Of a stretch of DNA of 64,000 bases, positions 12,234 to 23,120 are shown piece after piece (positions within the stretch are counted from its first letter, which is position 1; each line of letters opens with the position of its first letter). The translations under genes and the position numbers were made by a program. The notes under the pieces are model-generated. The model worked only from the letters and a program-made list of their open reading frames with translations, was not told the DNA's origin and did not search any database. The stretch is from Bimuria novae-zelandiae CBS 107.79 (lineage: Eukaryota; Ascomycota; Dothideomycetes; Pleosporales; Didymosphaeriaceae), in the NCBI GenBank assembly GCA_010015655.1, contig ML976772.1, positions 128,600-192,599 on the forward strand, written 5' to 3'.

Positions 12234-12719
12234 CGTGGTTGCGTCTTGCGTCTGTCAGTCGAAAACTGGTGTTGTGTTTACCGCGCCCGTTAACCCACAA
12301 CACCAAACGCCAATGCACGTGCGCGTCGGTCGCACTTTCCCAAACTCCGCGACGCCACTATCTGTGGCGGGATTGCGCCACACCTACGCAAGCAAGCAAG
12401 CTCCGCCTTGATTCTACGTCGTTGAGTGTCGCAGCTGTGAAGTGTAAAAGGGCCGCCCGTCGTTCGCATGTCGTTTGCGCATTGACAGGCTACTTGGCCA
12501 TACCTTGATACTGTAATATATTCTTATCGCGCGATTCCCTCGTCATTTGCGACTCCTCGACAGACAACTTCTTCGCGTCTATAGTCTCTCGTTGCGACGA
12601 CATCATCCTGGACCGCGCTGCCTACGCTCACGGAACCTCTTCGCCACCGTCGTTATCCGAAGAACCTGCAACGACCCGTCGCTCAACAATTCCCAGTTGT
12701 ACCCTACAATGAGGTGACA
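12234..12719. promoter_or_regulatory. divergent promoter region of BRN1 and the cation exchanger
   Basis: 486 bp between two head-to-head start codons, so both promoters must lie here or overlap. No TATA box or other motif is certain. Confidence 0.55.
12709..12717 (+). promoter_or_regulatory. two-codon upstream ORF (ATG AGG TGA)
   Basis: An ATG-AGG-TGA mini-frame ends two bases before the likely start ATG at 12720 and is in another frame. If it lies in the 5' UTR it would make initiation at 12720 depend on leaky scanning or on reinitiation at almost zero distance. The transcript start is not known, so this is a candidate. Confidence 0.45.
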
Positions 12720-15700
12720 ATGAGCCTCCTGAATGCCCCACAGCACTCGACAATGCGCCGGCGCGCTCGTTACTCCGCGCGCCCCTTCGCGCTTACAATA
12801 CTCGCCGTTTTGGTGTTGGTCTTGCTAGCATGGGTAAAGAGTGAGAATGGCTACGCTGTCGATAGCGATCTTGCGCGCAGTGCGCGTCTGTCAAAGAGGG
12901 ACTTCCTGATACAAGATGAAGATTGTCGGTTGGTGCATCACGCAAAGGATAAGTGCGCATTCATTCGAGAAAACTGTCCAGATGAGGAAGCCGGCATCTT
13001 TTCGTACCTATCGCTCTACTACTGTCGACTGCCTCACGCGAAACCTTTTGCCTTCGTCATCCTTGTGCTATGGCTTGCACTCCTATTCAGCACTATTGGC
13101 ATTGCTGCGAGCGACTTCTTCTGTGTCAACTTGAGCACGATTGCAAATCTTCTTGGCATGAGCGAAAGCATGGCTGGAGTTACCTTCCTTGCTTTTGGTA
13201 ACGGCAGTCCGGACGTCTTCTCTACATTTGCCGCCTTCAACACGAATTCCGCCAGTCTCGCCATTGGAGAATTGATTGGAGCGGCGGGCTTCATCACTGC
13301 AGTAGTTGCAGGATCCATGGCTCTAGTGCGGCCTTTCAAGGTCGCGAGGCGTAGCTTTGTCCGAGACGTGAGCTTCTTCATCGTCGCCGCGACGTTCAGT
13401 ATGGTCTTCATCTGGGATGGAAAGCTTACCCTGTGGGAATCATGCACCATGGTCGGCTTCTACATCTTCTACGTGTGTTTCGTAATGGCTTGGCACTGGT
13501 GGCTAGGTCGAAGGAAAGCGCGACAACTCCGAGCCGCCGCGATGCGCAGCCACTTTGTTGTGCCGGGCGGCGAGGAGGAAGAAATACCTCAAGATTACCA
13601 TGATGAGGAGGACGCCCCGGCGAGTGCAGGCAGGCCGAGCTTAATGCGAGGTGTATCCGCCGATGATTTCGCGGCTCTTGAACGAGACGATCCTGGTCAA
13701 TCATTAGAGGCGGACGAGAATGAAGAGATGCGCGAACGATGGTTAGGCGAATTGAACCATAACATGCGTGTCAGTAGACCGCCAGTTGGACTCCGAAGAA
13801 ACACGCACACTCCTATTCGACCCAGCTTGGTTGGTGCGCTCGAATTTCGCGCGGTCCTATCATCTCTCCAAAAGTCCAGGAATATACAAACACTACCGAT
13901 AAATCTACGCCGATATTCTGACGACCCGACGTTCACCACTGCACAGCAGCAGGATCTCATATCTACTGCTTCGGACCCTGCCCCACGGCCGCCGTACGAG
14001 GTTGAGCAAGGACCTTCAGAACACACCCCTCTTGTCACTAGACCGACTCAAGACGTACAGCGACACTTACCCAACCGTCTACGAGCCGTATCTGCCAACG
14101 ATGTGGACAATGCTCGCCTTGACCCTGATACACTACGTTCGGGAGCCATTCCCACTATCGATTTTGGACCGAGTTCGCCTAAGAACACTAGAGGTCAGAC
14201 TACTACAGGTCATAACCGTCCTATCTCCCCGGTCATATCACTATCCCCTCCACCTTCTGAACACGGCTCGACAGCAGCAAGTCCGGTCATTCCCACATTA
14301 CACCCAAATCCGACTCCCAACATGTTGGCGCCGCCAACCTGGGACGGTTCTGGATCTTCCTTACGCTCGGCAACCACCTCCCCAAGTCCACGTTCATCGC
14401 CTGTAGTAGAGCCTACTTCCTCATCCCGACCGCAACCTAAGCTGGTTCTACCGGAACCTGCGTCACCCACGATTCCTTTCCCTGCGTTTACGGACTATCC
14501 AACCTCAGCTCATAGTTCAAGGGCTCCAAGCTGTCGTCTGCCCCCTCCGAGCGCATCTGCTGCGTCGTTATCGTCCGATTATTTCGCGGACCACATCATG
14601 GAGCGTAGCGATCGAGCCAAAGTGCCACGTTGGTGGCCATCCAGCGTATTACCGCCACCTATCATCCTTTTGTCGACTTTGTTTCCAACTTTGGCAAATT
14701 GGAAAGACAAGAACATTTGGGATAAAATGCTTGGCGTTGTCGCCGCACCCAGTGTCTTTCTGTTGACAATAACACTGCCGGTAGTCGAATCACAAAAGGA
14801 GGATGACGATGATGCAATTCCAACTTCTGTTACGAGTCTCAGTCTCCCCGACGCAATGACCCCTGTCAGTGGTAGTCTGTCGGCGCACCAGCGTAGCAGA
14901 GAGAATACGTCCAGCGAGCTTCCAAGGGACCCTTCCACGGCCGTGGTCGGTAAGGCTGACAGGAACGGAAGACCCAACAGTGTGGTCACAACGTCGACTC
15001 ACCCTGCGCACCAAGTCACTATCACGACCGAGGACAATATGATGCAATCTCCCGAGCAGCTTCCTGCAGCACCACCTTCGTCCGGACCGACAACGTGGAA
15101 TCGATGGCTGGTCATCATCCAGACGTTCACAGCTCCGTTCTTCATCATCTTCATAGTCTGGGCCAATACGGAACTTGAATATCCTCGCGCGCTTATCCGG
15201 CCCACAATGTTCTCCCTCCTTGTTTCGCTGTGCACATTGGCCTTCCTTCTAATAACAACGACACCAACGCGGCCACCAAGATGGCGCTCCGCGCTCTGCT
15301 TCTTGGGTTTCGCAGTAAGTATTGCTTGGATTAGCTCCATCGCCAACGAAGTGGTAGGGGTGCTGAAGACGCTGGGAGTCATACTGAACATGAGCGAAGC
15401 TATTTTGGGGCTGACCATCTTCGCGGTCGGGAACTCTCTAGGGGACTTTGTCGCAGACATCACCGTGGCGCGCCTGGGATTCCCCGTCATGGCCCTCTCC
15501 GCATGCTTCGGAGGCCCAATGCTCAACATCCTTTTAGGAATTGGTTTGAGCGGGTGCTGGATCATTCTCAAAGGCGGTCGCCATCGCCACGAAAAGCATC
15601 CGGACAGGCCTATCAAGTTCAAGCCCTACCAGATCGACATCAGCACTACGCTTGTCATATCCGGGGCCAGCTTGCTTGTCACCCTGGTGGGGCTCTTGAT

Positions 15701-15827
15701 AGTCGTGCCGTGGAGACGGTGGAAGATGGACAAGATGATTGGATGGGGGTTAGTGGCGCTCTGGTGCGTCAGTACTGTTGTCAACGTGGTTGTCGAGGTG
15801 TTGGGCATCACTACTAGTGTAAGTTGA
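12720..15827 (+). CDS. sodium/calcium exchanger-type cation antiporter (CCX/NCKX-like)
   Basis: Integral membrane cation/Ca2+ antiporter with two exchanger repeats, 1035 residues from the ATG at 12720, one exon. After an N-terminal hydrophobic segment (about residues 14-40) and a Cys-containing lumenal stretch, the first set of TM helices carries the alpha-1 motif FLAFGNGSPDVFS. The second set, near the C terminus, carries alpha-2: FAVGNSLGDFVADITVARLG and ALSACFGGPMLNILLGIGLSG. Both are the ion-coordinating repeats of the family. They are separated by a very long hydrophilic, Pro/Ser-rich loop (about residues 265-640), longer than usual for CCX/NCLX proteins and probably cytosolic and regulatory. 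Fungal relatives are assigned to vacuole, ER or Golgi; location cannot be told here. A GTAAGT sits across the last codons, so an extra 3' exon is possible. An earlier in-frame start (GTG, 12714) is unlikely. Confidence 0.88.
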   Translation: MSLLNAPQHSTMRRRARYSARPFALTILAVLVLVLLAWVKSENGYAVDSDLARSARLSKRDFLIQDEDCRLVHHAKDKCAFIRENCPDEEAGIFSYLSLYYCRLPHAKPFAFVILVLWLALLFSTIGIAASDFFCVNLSTIANLLGMSESMAGVTFLAFGNGSPDVFSTFAAFNTNSASLAIGELIGAAGFITAVVAGSMALVRPFKVARRSFVRDVSFFIVAATFSMVFIWDGKLTLWESCTMVGFYIFYVCFVMAWHWWLGRRKARQLRAAAMRSHFVVPGGEEEEIPQDYHDEEDAPASAGRPSLMRGVSADDFAALERDDPGQSLEADENEEMRERWLGELNHNMRVSRPPVGLRRNTHTPIRPSLVGALEFRAVLSSLQKSRNIQTLPINLRRYSDDPTFTTAQQQDLISTASDPAPRPPYEVEQGPSEHTPLVTRPTQDVQRHLPNRLRAVSANDVDNARLDPDTLRSGAIPTIDFGPSSPKNTRGQTTTGHNRPISPVISLSPPPSEHGSTAASPVIPTLHPNPTPNMLAPPTWDGSGSSLRSATTSPSPRSSPVVEPTSSSRPQPKLVLPEPASPTIPFPAFTDYPTSAHSSRAPSCRLPPPSASAASLSSDYFADHIMERSDRAKVPRWWPSSVLPPPIILLSTLFPTLANWKDKNIWDKMLGVVAAPSVFLLTITLPVVESQKEDDDDAIPTSVTSLSLPDAMTPVSGSLSAHQRSRENTSSELPRDPSTAVVGKADRNGRPNSVVTTSTHPAHQVTITTEDNMMQSPEQLPAAPPSSGPTTWNRWLVIIQTFTAPFFIIFIVWANTELEYPRALIRPTMFSLLVSLCTLAFLLITTTPTRPPRWRSALCFLGFAVSIAWISSIANEVVGVLKTLGVILNMSEAILGLTIFAVGNSLGDFVADITVARLGFPVMALSACFGGPMLNILLGIGLSGCWIILKGGRHRHEKHPDRPIKFKPYQIDISTTLVISGASLLVTLVGLLIVVPWRRWKMDKMIGWGLVALWCVSTVVNVVVEVLGITTSVS

Positions 15828-17543
15828 CGCGTTCTCGACGACGGTTTCATACACGGGTGGCTCAGAGGCCATGATGGCGCTTTTCTGGATAGCCTCAATA
15901 CAGCCTCATTTTCAGTTCATTGAAGGAGATGTTCAATCGGTGAAGGAGTACGCCAATGCAGCAAAGCGGGTGGGCTCGCGGCCGGAAGATATGCACGACA
16001 GGCCATGGTAGGCCGCGGGCGTGCAGAGCAGTGTCTACCCGCTTCACACGTGGTCCAAGGGGAATGCGCATACAAGATTGGATTTCCTAGGTTGGGCTGC
16101 ATGGCGGATCCCTTGGAGGCTCCGCCGCTGCAAGAGGCGACATTCATGCAGCGCTTTGGGTTTTGGTGGCTCTCGAGGCGGTAAAGCGCGGCCTGAGTGG
16201 GACTGGGCCTCGAATGGGAGCGCTCCACGTCTGTTGCGAACTGAAGAAACGGACGCCGTCGACAGGTTTTTTTGAGTCCAGAATATGACTCCTCTGCTTG
16301 TAGATTCCGGTGTGCAATAAATAAGGGCATAATTGGGCAGGCACGCTGCTCGCTCTTGCATACTCCCACGCCTTGCTGCCTGCACCCTCAGTCCGCCGGC
16401 TTCTCGACTCTTGCGCTTCTCGTCCCCCGTGCATCCCACCCCGTCTCTCGCCAGACTCCTGCTATGTCCCACTCAGCCTTGAACTTGACCCATTGTTACT
16501 TGTTGATCCGCAGAATCCGGCGCAGAGATCCATTTTCATTTTCATGAAAGCACCCACACCAGCGCATGCAAATTCCACATATCCATACAATCATCCTACA
16601 CCACTCCACGGCAACGGCCGCCCTGCACACAAGCCTACTGCCCTGCGCCATCAGCGCGCCTAGGCCATCCAGCCACTGAGCATCGCCGCTGCTGACCTCG
16701 ACGCTGCGCGGTCACTTTACAATTCTGCACGGCGTTTGTGTGCGACCACCCCACTTGCTCGTATCCAAGCCTACCCAGGGTGCGGCGTCCACTTGACATC
16801 CTGCCAAACCACACTTGATCTGCGGGTTGCGATCGCACGTCGTCATATTGCTTGGTCTGCCGCCTACTTCGGGCCACCCGTTCCACTTTCTCGTTCCGCA
16901 CCGGCCCATTAGAGCCCAATTGCTTCTTATTTTTTTTGAAGACGTCGTACGCGGCCTCCCAGGACCCCCAGGAGCCCCCAGCGCAGAGTAGCTTGCACCC
17001 CTCTGAGCCTAGTTGCCGCCTCTGAGACAATCCTCCGCCATCACCCCTCGCGCTCTGTGAGTCTGTGACGCGCCAGACGAGCGGCAAGGGATCTCGGACC
17101 AGGATCTGCCCAGTCGACTGCATCAGTCGGCTCCTGCGACGAGGATTTAGCCCAGCATCGAATCACAGCCATCAGCCTTACAGGAGCCCGTTGGCCTCTT
17201 CAAGACTCCCACCCCGCCCGCGCCCGACGTTTGCATTCTCTCTCGCGCCTTCGTCCGCTGCCTGCAGCCCGCTTCCAAGTTGCTGTTGCTGCGCCGGACT
17301 CCCCTCCCGCCGTGTTTACATACAAACACCAGGCAAGCGTGCGCACCGTCCACCACCACCCCGCCGACTTTCTCAAGGCCGGAACGTGATCAGCAAACAT
17401 CACCCCGCCTCAGGCGCCCCCTGGCCGCACTCAAGGACACAGGTCCGTCTCTACACCTCGTTCCGCACCGCACCGTTACCGTCCTCAGCGCCTTCTCTGG
17501 TAGAACGGCGCGAGCACGGTGACCATTGAACAAAACCATCCTC
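15828..17543. other. intergenic / long C-rich leader of the next gene
   Basis: No protein gene is recognised. From about 16380 to 17540 the + strand is C- and CT-rich with many short frames. This suits a long promoter and 5' UTR for the ubiquitin-like-domain gene, possibly with a 5' UTR intron. The frame at 17065-17529 (+) is Pro/Ser/Arg-rich and shows no conserved feature. Confidence 0.5.
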
Positions 17544-20074
17544 ATGCCGTTAGTCATAGCTCTTCCTCATCAGCGCGAAGCGTCGCAGTCGTCGTCCCGG
17601 CGGTCGCTTTCGCGCCGCCCTGTCCGTCATCGAGCCCCTTCCACCTCCTCCTCCCGCATCTCCCGCAGCTCTCGCACAACAAGTGCCTCCACCATCTCGA
17701 TCTCTCCTGCACGCACTGTTTCGCTTTCTCCCTCCCGCGACCATCGAGGCGACACTAACGTCGAGATTCAATTTAGGCGAGACATCCACATCAACCACTC
17801 GACCGGTGGTGAGCAGCACCGCTACGCCTTCACCGACGAAGAGGAAGACTCCTCAGGCGTGCAGGTCTCGTCTGGCAGCCAGGAGGAGTACACGACCTCG
17901 GAAGAAGAGGAAGACGAGGAGTGGGACTACATTGAGGAGGTTGACGAGATCGATCCCTCCGACTCAGCCTCGCGCCCGGCCCGAGTGAAGCACCACGCTG
18001 TCCCCGCGCCTGCACCTCCCTCCCGACCGTCCCAAGGCGCGCGACACAAGTCTGCTCGGAACACAATTGCCCACGAAGCCCCGCGCCACCGGTCCCGCAG
18101 CAGGCACGAGGTAGAACACAACCCGAGGCCGCGGCGGCGAAGGCCTCAATCCGTCCATTCCGAAGGTCTGGACAGCCACGACGACTACCCCTATGGCCCT
18201 CCACGGCCGGGGCCTTCTCCACACCACCCGCACGACCAGTGGGCACACGTGCCGCAGCAACCCACTCCAAGCGGCTATGCGCCGAGCGTGATGTCCGACC
18301 CACGCTACAACCCCTTCCAGGGCGGACCAGGTGTGCCAGGCGCTCCACCGCCCGCACCTGATCAGCTGGTGCCGTTTGGACGTCCCGATCAATACGGCTA
18401 CAACCAGAACCCGTTTGCGCCTGGAGGTGGAGGCCCGAACCCCTTCGCTTCGCCTCACGCTGGCGGCGGTCCCAATGGCTACTTCGACGGCCATGCCAGG
18501 CGCCCCGGGGGACATCGCAACTCTATGCCGCCGCCACCAGTCCCCCCCGAAATGGGCGGCGCAATGATGCCATATGGTTACGCCAACAACTACTACCCTC
18601 CTCCCTATGGCGTGCCCCCTTACGGTCCGCCTGGTGGTATGCCTGGCATGTATCCTCCGTACCCTCCGTACCCGCCGGGCCGAGAACAGTCACCTCCCCA
18701 ACATCACTCCCGCTCCAAGAAGTCTACACCAGCCCCCCGCGAAGAGCATTTCGAGCCTCCTCTACCACCGCCGTCCGCCCCGCCGCCGCCGCAGACCGTC
18801 GTCATGCAAGCGCCTCCACCTCATATGTACATGTCACCGCCACCGCCGCCGCCCGATACCGCAAAAGAAGAGGGCGTGCTGAGCAAACTGGAGCAACTCT
18901 TGCTTCACAAGGCGGAGATTGAAGAAAAGAAAGCCGAGGACGCCAAGTTCTCTCGCCTGGAGCAACTCCTCATCGAACAACAACAAGCGCGCATCGAGAA
19001 GGAGGCTGCTAAGCGCAAAGCCGCAGAGGAGGCCGCCAGAGCAGCTGCAGAAGCCAAAAAGGCAGGAGACGAAGATAAGCTTGCGAAGCTCGAGCAGCTT
19101 ATCCTTGCGCAGAAGGAGGAACAGTTGAAGCGAGAGGAAGTTGTGGAAGCAGCTCGCAAAGCCGACAAGGCCGAAGCGGATGCCAAGGTTGCGAAGGAAG
19201 CTGCTGAGGCTGCAGCCCAAGCAGAGGCTGCAGCGAAGTTGTTGGAGGCAGCGAAGGCAGCTCGAGAAGAAGCCGAAGCGAAGGCGGCTAAAGAAGCAGA
19301 GGAGACCAAAGCTGCGCACGAAAAGGCACTCGCCGAAGCCGCTGCTGCCCAGGCGGAGCTCGAGAAGGCCAAGAAAGCTGCTGAAGAGGAAGCTGAGAAG
19401 TTGAAGCCGTCGGACGTGCCGAAACCCCCAATCAAGTTTAAGGATGCGGTCGGCCGCAAATTCAGCTTCCCATGGCACATTTGCAAGACTTGGAAGGTAC
19501 GTCACTTACTAACATTCTTTGAGAGGCAATGCTAACGTCGTTGCAGGGAATGGAAGAACTGATCAAGCAGGCCTTCCTCCACGTCGACGTGATCGGTCCG
19601 CACGTGCACGATGGCCACTATGATCTCGTCGGCCCGGACGGAGAAATCATCCTACCTCAAGTGTGGGAGACGATGGTGCAACCAGACTGGTCAATCACGA
19701 TGCACATGTGGCCTATGCCCGAGCCACCACCACCTCCACCCCAGCCTGAGCCAGTCGTGATGCTTCCACCACCACCGATGAAAGCACCGAAGAAAGGATC
19801 CAAGAACAAGAAGCGTGAGTCCGCTCACATTGTATTCCCTCCACCACCACCTCCGGTGGTCATGCTCGATCAGATGCCCCCGCCCCCACCGCCCGTCCCC
19901 ATGGGCCCACCTCCAGGAGTGGCGCCCGTGGAAATAATCAACGTCACGCCCAGCGTCGCCGGTTCGCGCTCCAGACCAAAGAAAGCCGCTCCGAGTGGTT
20001 TCATGAAGTGGGCGGCAGGGGGCGGCGGCTCTGGTCGCTCCTCGTCCGTAAAGAAGGCGAAGAAGCCTTCATGA
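17544..20074 (+). CDS. coiled-coil protein with fungal ubiquitin-like domain
   Basis: Two exons, 17544-19496 and 19547-20074 (50-nt phase-0 intron with ACTAAC and GCTAAC branch-site candidates), about 826 residues. Order: Ser/Arg-rich N terminus; acidic patch; Pro/Gly/Tyr-rich low-complexity middle; long Ala/Glu/Lys helix (about 430-625); then a ubiquitin-like domain across the intron, PIKFKDAVGRKFSFPWHICK then GMEELIKQAFLH, GHYDLVGPDGEIILPQVWE and WSITMHMWPM; finally polyproline and a basic tail. The domain matches the fungal ULD type often found in large disordered proteins. The helix starts with a repeated LEQLL element (see findings). The function is unknown and it may be a scaffold. An in-frame TGA lies at 17520, so 17544 is the first ATG unless an upstream exon is spliced in. 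Confidence 0.78.
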
Positions 20075-21830
20075 TTTCGGATCTACTCGTCTAGTTACTG
20101 ACACCTGCCCCTCACAGAAGATGATTGTGTTGTCATGTGAGAGGGCTTGCTTGCTGACATTCACCGCAGTGCTCGACGCGGAGTGGGACCAAGCCGAAAA
20201 CGAGAACGTGCGCATTGTCAGGAGGTACAGGAGATACGACTACTAGTAGTGCGACTCCGAGCCCGCGCACTCTTTCTCACTTTCGTTTTCGGCAAGGTTC
20301 GACAATGCGTCGGGTAGTGTCGTGCATGGCGGTACAGTTACCCACTCTATCTTTTTTTCGTTTTGCAGTTTGGTTTTGGACTTCTGGGTTTTTGTTGTTT
20401 TGGGTTTTGGAGTTGAATTTATACGTCTTTAGCGTTTCGCTTCTGCATGTTTTCCCCCTTTGCGATACCCCCGTCTGTGTTCCGAGTTCTCCCGTCTGGT
20501 ATGCCTATCCTTTCTTGGGTCAGGTGTCTGATTAGGTGCTTGGGGGCGGCGGGCGCTGGGAAAAGTTCAGATACCACTTGATTGTTTCTATTTTGGCTTT
20601 TTAGCGTTGGGAGTTGGAGATTTTGTTTGGAGTACGGTGAGCCGAAGGGGCTGGATGGGGATGAGGATGAGATTGATGAGAGATGCATGTTATGAGGTGG
20701 ATGGTTGATGATAATGAAGGTGTGGTTTGGCGCTGCTGTTGGCGAGCTGGTTGGTTTTTGGTTGAGGTTCTGGTCGTGCTTTGGATTTGAGGCGTTTTAG
20801 CGTTTTCCTTTCCTTTTATCCTTGTTTCGTTTGGTGGGCTTGTTAACATGGTATTTGGTAGATGAATAGGAAGACTGCTCCCCACATGTTTTGTGTCGTT
20901 TTAATGTGCTCGGGTCAATCAACACCGCTAAATACTTTTACGCCGGCGCCCATTCACAGACGTTCCCCTGGACTTGCAAAATCGGACGTCGGTATGGAGG
21001 TTAACAGTATCAACAGGAGACGTGTGGGCGAGTGAGGACAAAATTGCAAGGCGGAACTCAAGCACGCGACTCCACTCTTCTCCACTGTGCTTGCCCATGG
21101 TGGCATAGAATCTAAGTATGAGGGCTGAGCTACTATTGTGAGATCTACTGGACGATGGCTTAGTGGTGTTGTGGAGAATAGGTTGAGTATTAGGGCGAGG
21201 ATTTAGCGGGCGGCACGTGCTGCAAGGTGGGATTTGTAAGACTTGCCTGGTTTAACGTTACAAGCTTCACTCTTACTAATGTCCGTTCTCCAGGTAGCCA
21301 TCGCACGTGCGCGTAGGCACTACTGTAGTGGAAATTGACAATCCGACAAGGTCGTGGTGTTACGGTGTAGCTTAGGCAGGATCTATAGGCCGTACATGGA
21401 TGGCTTAGAAAGCTGCGCGCGACCTCTTGCACGTTAAGGTTAGACGGGCTGAGTTCGATGTATTGCGCAGCGCTAATGGGGGTCCGACGTTCGGATTGGG
21501 TATGGTTCCAGGGCTCCTAGGTTCGAAGAAGGACTCTCGTACGTCAACTCCTGCAAACACTTTTCTCGTGGACTGACTCGAACGCTACAATCTTCCGATG
21601 GTGGGTTCCACATCGCTTGCCGGATGTTGGTTTTATTGAGCAGCCTTGTGTATGATCGGTGACCTAAAGAGGTTCGCTGCGTAGAGCATTACAAATACAG
21701 TACCTGTTGCAATCACTGACAGGATGGTGCATAGAGTAGGCGAAGGAACACCTGGTACGGAAGGGTATAAAGTGTTCGAGCTACTGCTTGTATTTCACGT
21801 TCATCATACAGAAGCCTGACTTTCTCCAAT
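20075..21830. other. intergenic
   Basis: The left part (20075 to about 20880) is T/G-rich on + and reads like 3' UTR and downstream flank. The rest is the upstream region of the epoxide hydrolase gene. No gene, tRNA or repeat is recognised. Confidence 0.5.
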
Positions 21831-23120
21831 ATGTTATCCAAGGGCACATTGACAGCGTATCTACCGCTCCTTCCATTGCTCGCTCGTACTTCGACTGCTC
21901 GCCTGTTGAGTACAGACACATCCGCCAACCAGACGGGACCGAAGCCCTACAATATCAACGTCGATCCAGCTTTCATTGAAGAGACACGCTTAAAGGCAAG
22001 CAAGTTCCGCGAGACAATCGGCATCGAAGCCCCAGCGTGGTTCGACGGACCCCCAGTCTCAGAAATTAATGATATTGCAAAGTACTGGGCAGAAGAGTAC
22101 GACTGGTCAAAGGTACAAGACGAAATCAACAAAAACTTTTCACACTACTACACCGAGGTCCCTGCCCCAGGAGGAAACTATCAGAGCAACGAGTCCCTCG
22201 GTCTACACTTCATCCACGAGCGGAGCGACCGCCCAGATGCCATCCCCATCCTCTTCCTCCACGGCTGGCCCTCTACCAGTCTCGAATGGGAGAAAGTTAT
22301 CCACCCGCTCGCCCACCCCAACGACACCAACACCCCCGCCTTCCACGTCGTCGCCCCCGACCTCCCGGGCTTCGGCTTCTCCCCTGCCCCCGCAGCCCCC
22401 GGCCTCGGGGCCTCCGAGCACGCCTCCCTCTTCGCCAGCCTCATGGCGCAACTCGGCTACTCGCGCTACGCCCTCTACAGCACCGACCTCGGCACCGTCA
22501 TCGCGCAGGCCTTCGTCGTCGACCACGCGCCCCTCATCCTCAACCACATCACAGACTTCTACCTCGTGTTCCCCTCCGCGAACGACACCGCGCGGTACGC
22601 CGCGAACCTGACCTCCCCCGAGGAGACCGCGTACATCACGTCCCTGCTTGCATTCACAAACGCCCACAGCGCCTACTCGGCCATCCACTCCACCCTCCCC
22701 CTCTCCCTCGCCTACGCCCTCACCGACTCCCCCGTCGGCTTCCTCGCCTGGCGCTACCAGCTCGCCGCCACCGTCAGCGACGTCCCCTACACCCCCCAGG
22801 AGCTCATCACCGACACGCTCCTCCTGTACATCCCCGGCGTGTACGGCAACATACGGTCCTACAAAGAACTCTACTCGACAGATGGGTTGGCGCCGAGGGA
22901 GCCGTTCACGGTGCCGACGAGCGTGCTGCAGTTCGGGGTAAGCGGCAGCGCGGTGTATGAGGAGATTAGCGCGTTTAATTATGTACCGAGGGACTGGGTG
23001 GAGAGGAGTGCGGATGTGAGGTATTGGAAGAGGTATGCGGTTGGGGGGCATTTTCCGGCGCTGAGTGTGCCGGGGTTGGTGGTGGGGGATGTGAGGGCTG
23101 CGATGGAGGCGGTGGCGTAA
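21831..23120 (+). CDS. epoxide hydrolase (EHN-type alpha/beta hydrolase)
   Basis: Single exon, 429 residues. It hydrolyses epoxides to diols through an Asp-His-acid triad. The N terminus has a hydrophobic segment (LTAYLPLLPLLA) suggesting a signal peptide or membrane anchor. The epoxide hydrolase N-terminal domain follows (YNINVDPAFIEETR, WFDGPPVSEINDIAKYW, HYYTEVP). The catalytic core has the oxyanion motif FLHGWP, lid-entry VVAPDLPGFGFSP, likely nucleophile Asp219 in YSTDLGTVIAQAF, and catalytic His407 in GGHFPAL. The usual nucleophile context in microsomal-type enzymes is GGDWG, so STDLG is a variation. GC-ending codons dominate the middle of the gene, which produces long open antisense frames. 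The physiological substrate (detoxification or secondary metabolism) is unknown. Confidence 0.88.
   Translation: MLSKGTLTAYLPLLPLLARTSTARLLSTDTSANQTGPKPYNINVDPAFIEETRLKASKFRETIGIEAPAWFDGPPVSEINDIAKYWAEEYDWSKVQDEINKNFSHYYTEVPAPGGNYQSNESLGLHFIHERSDRPDAIPILFLHGWPSTSLEWEKVIHPLAHPNDTNTPAFHVVAPDLPGFGFSPAPAAPGLGASEHASLFASLMAQLGYSRYALYSTDLGTVIAQAFVVDHAPLILNHITDFYLVFPSANDTARYAANLTSPEETAYITSLLAFTNAHSAYSAIHSTLPLSLAYALTDSPVGFLAWRYQLAATVSDVPYTPQELITDTLLLYIPGVYGNIRSYKELYSTDGLAPREPFTVPTSVLQFGVSGSAVYEEISAFNYVPRDWVERSADVRYWKRYAVGGHFPALSVPGLVVGDVRAAMEAVA

Noticed and set aside
17065..17529. 154-codon Pro/Ser/Arg-rich frame before the ULD gene
   Set aside because: Composition follows the C-rich leader and there is no conserved block; more likely 5' UTR.
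18834..19505. Antisense Leu/Phe/Ser-rich frames opposite the coiled-coil part of the ULD gene
   Set aside because: They mirror Lys/Glu/Ala codons; the sense strand has a clear domain and splice site.
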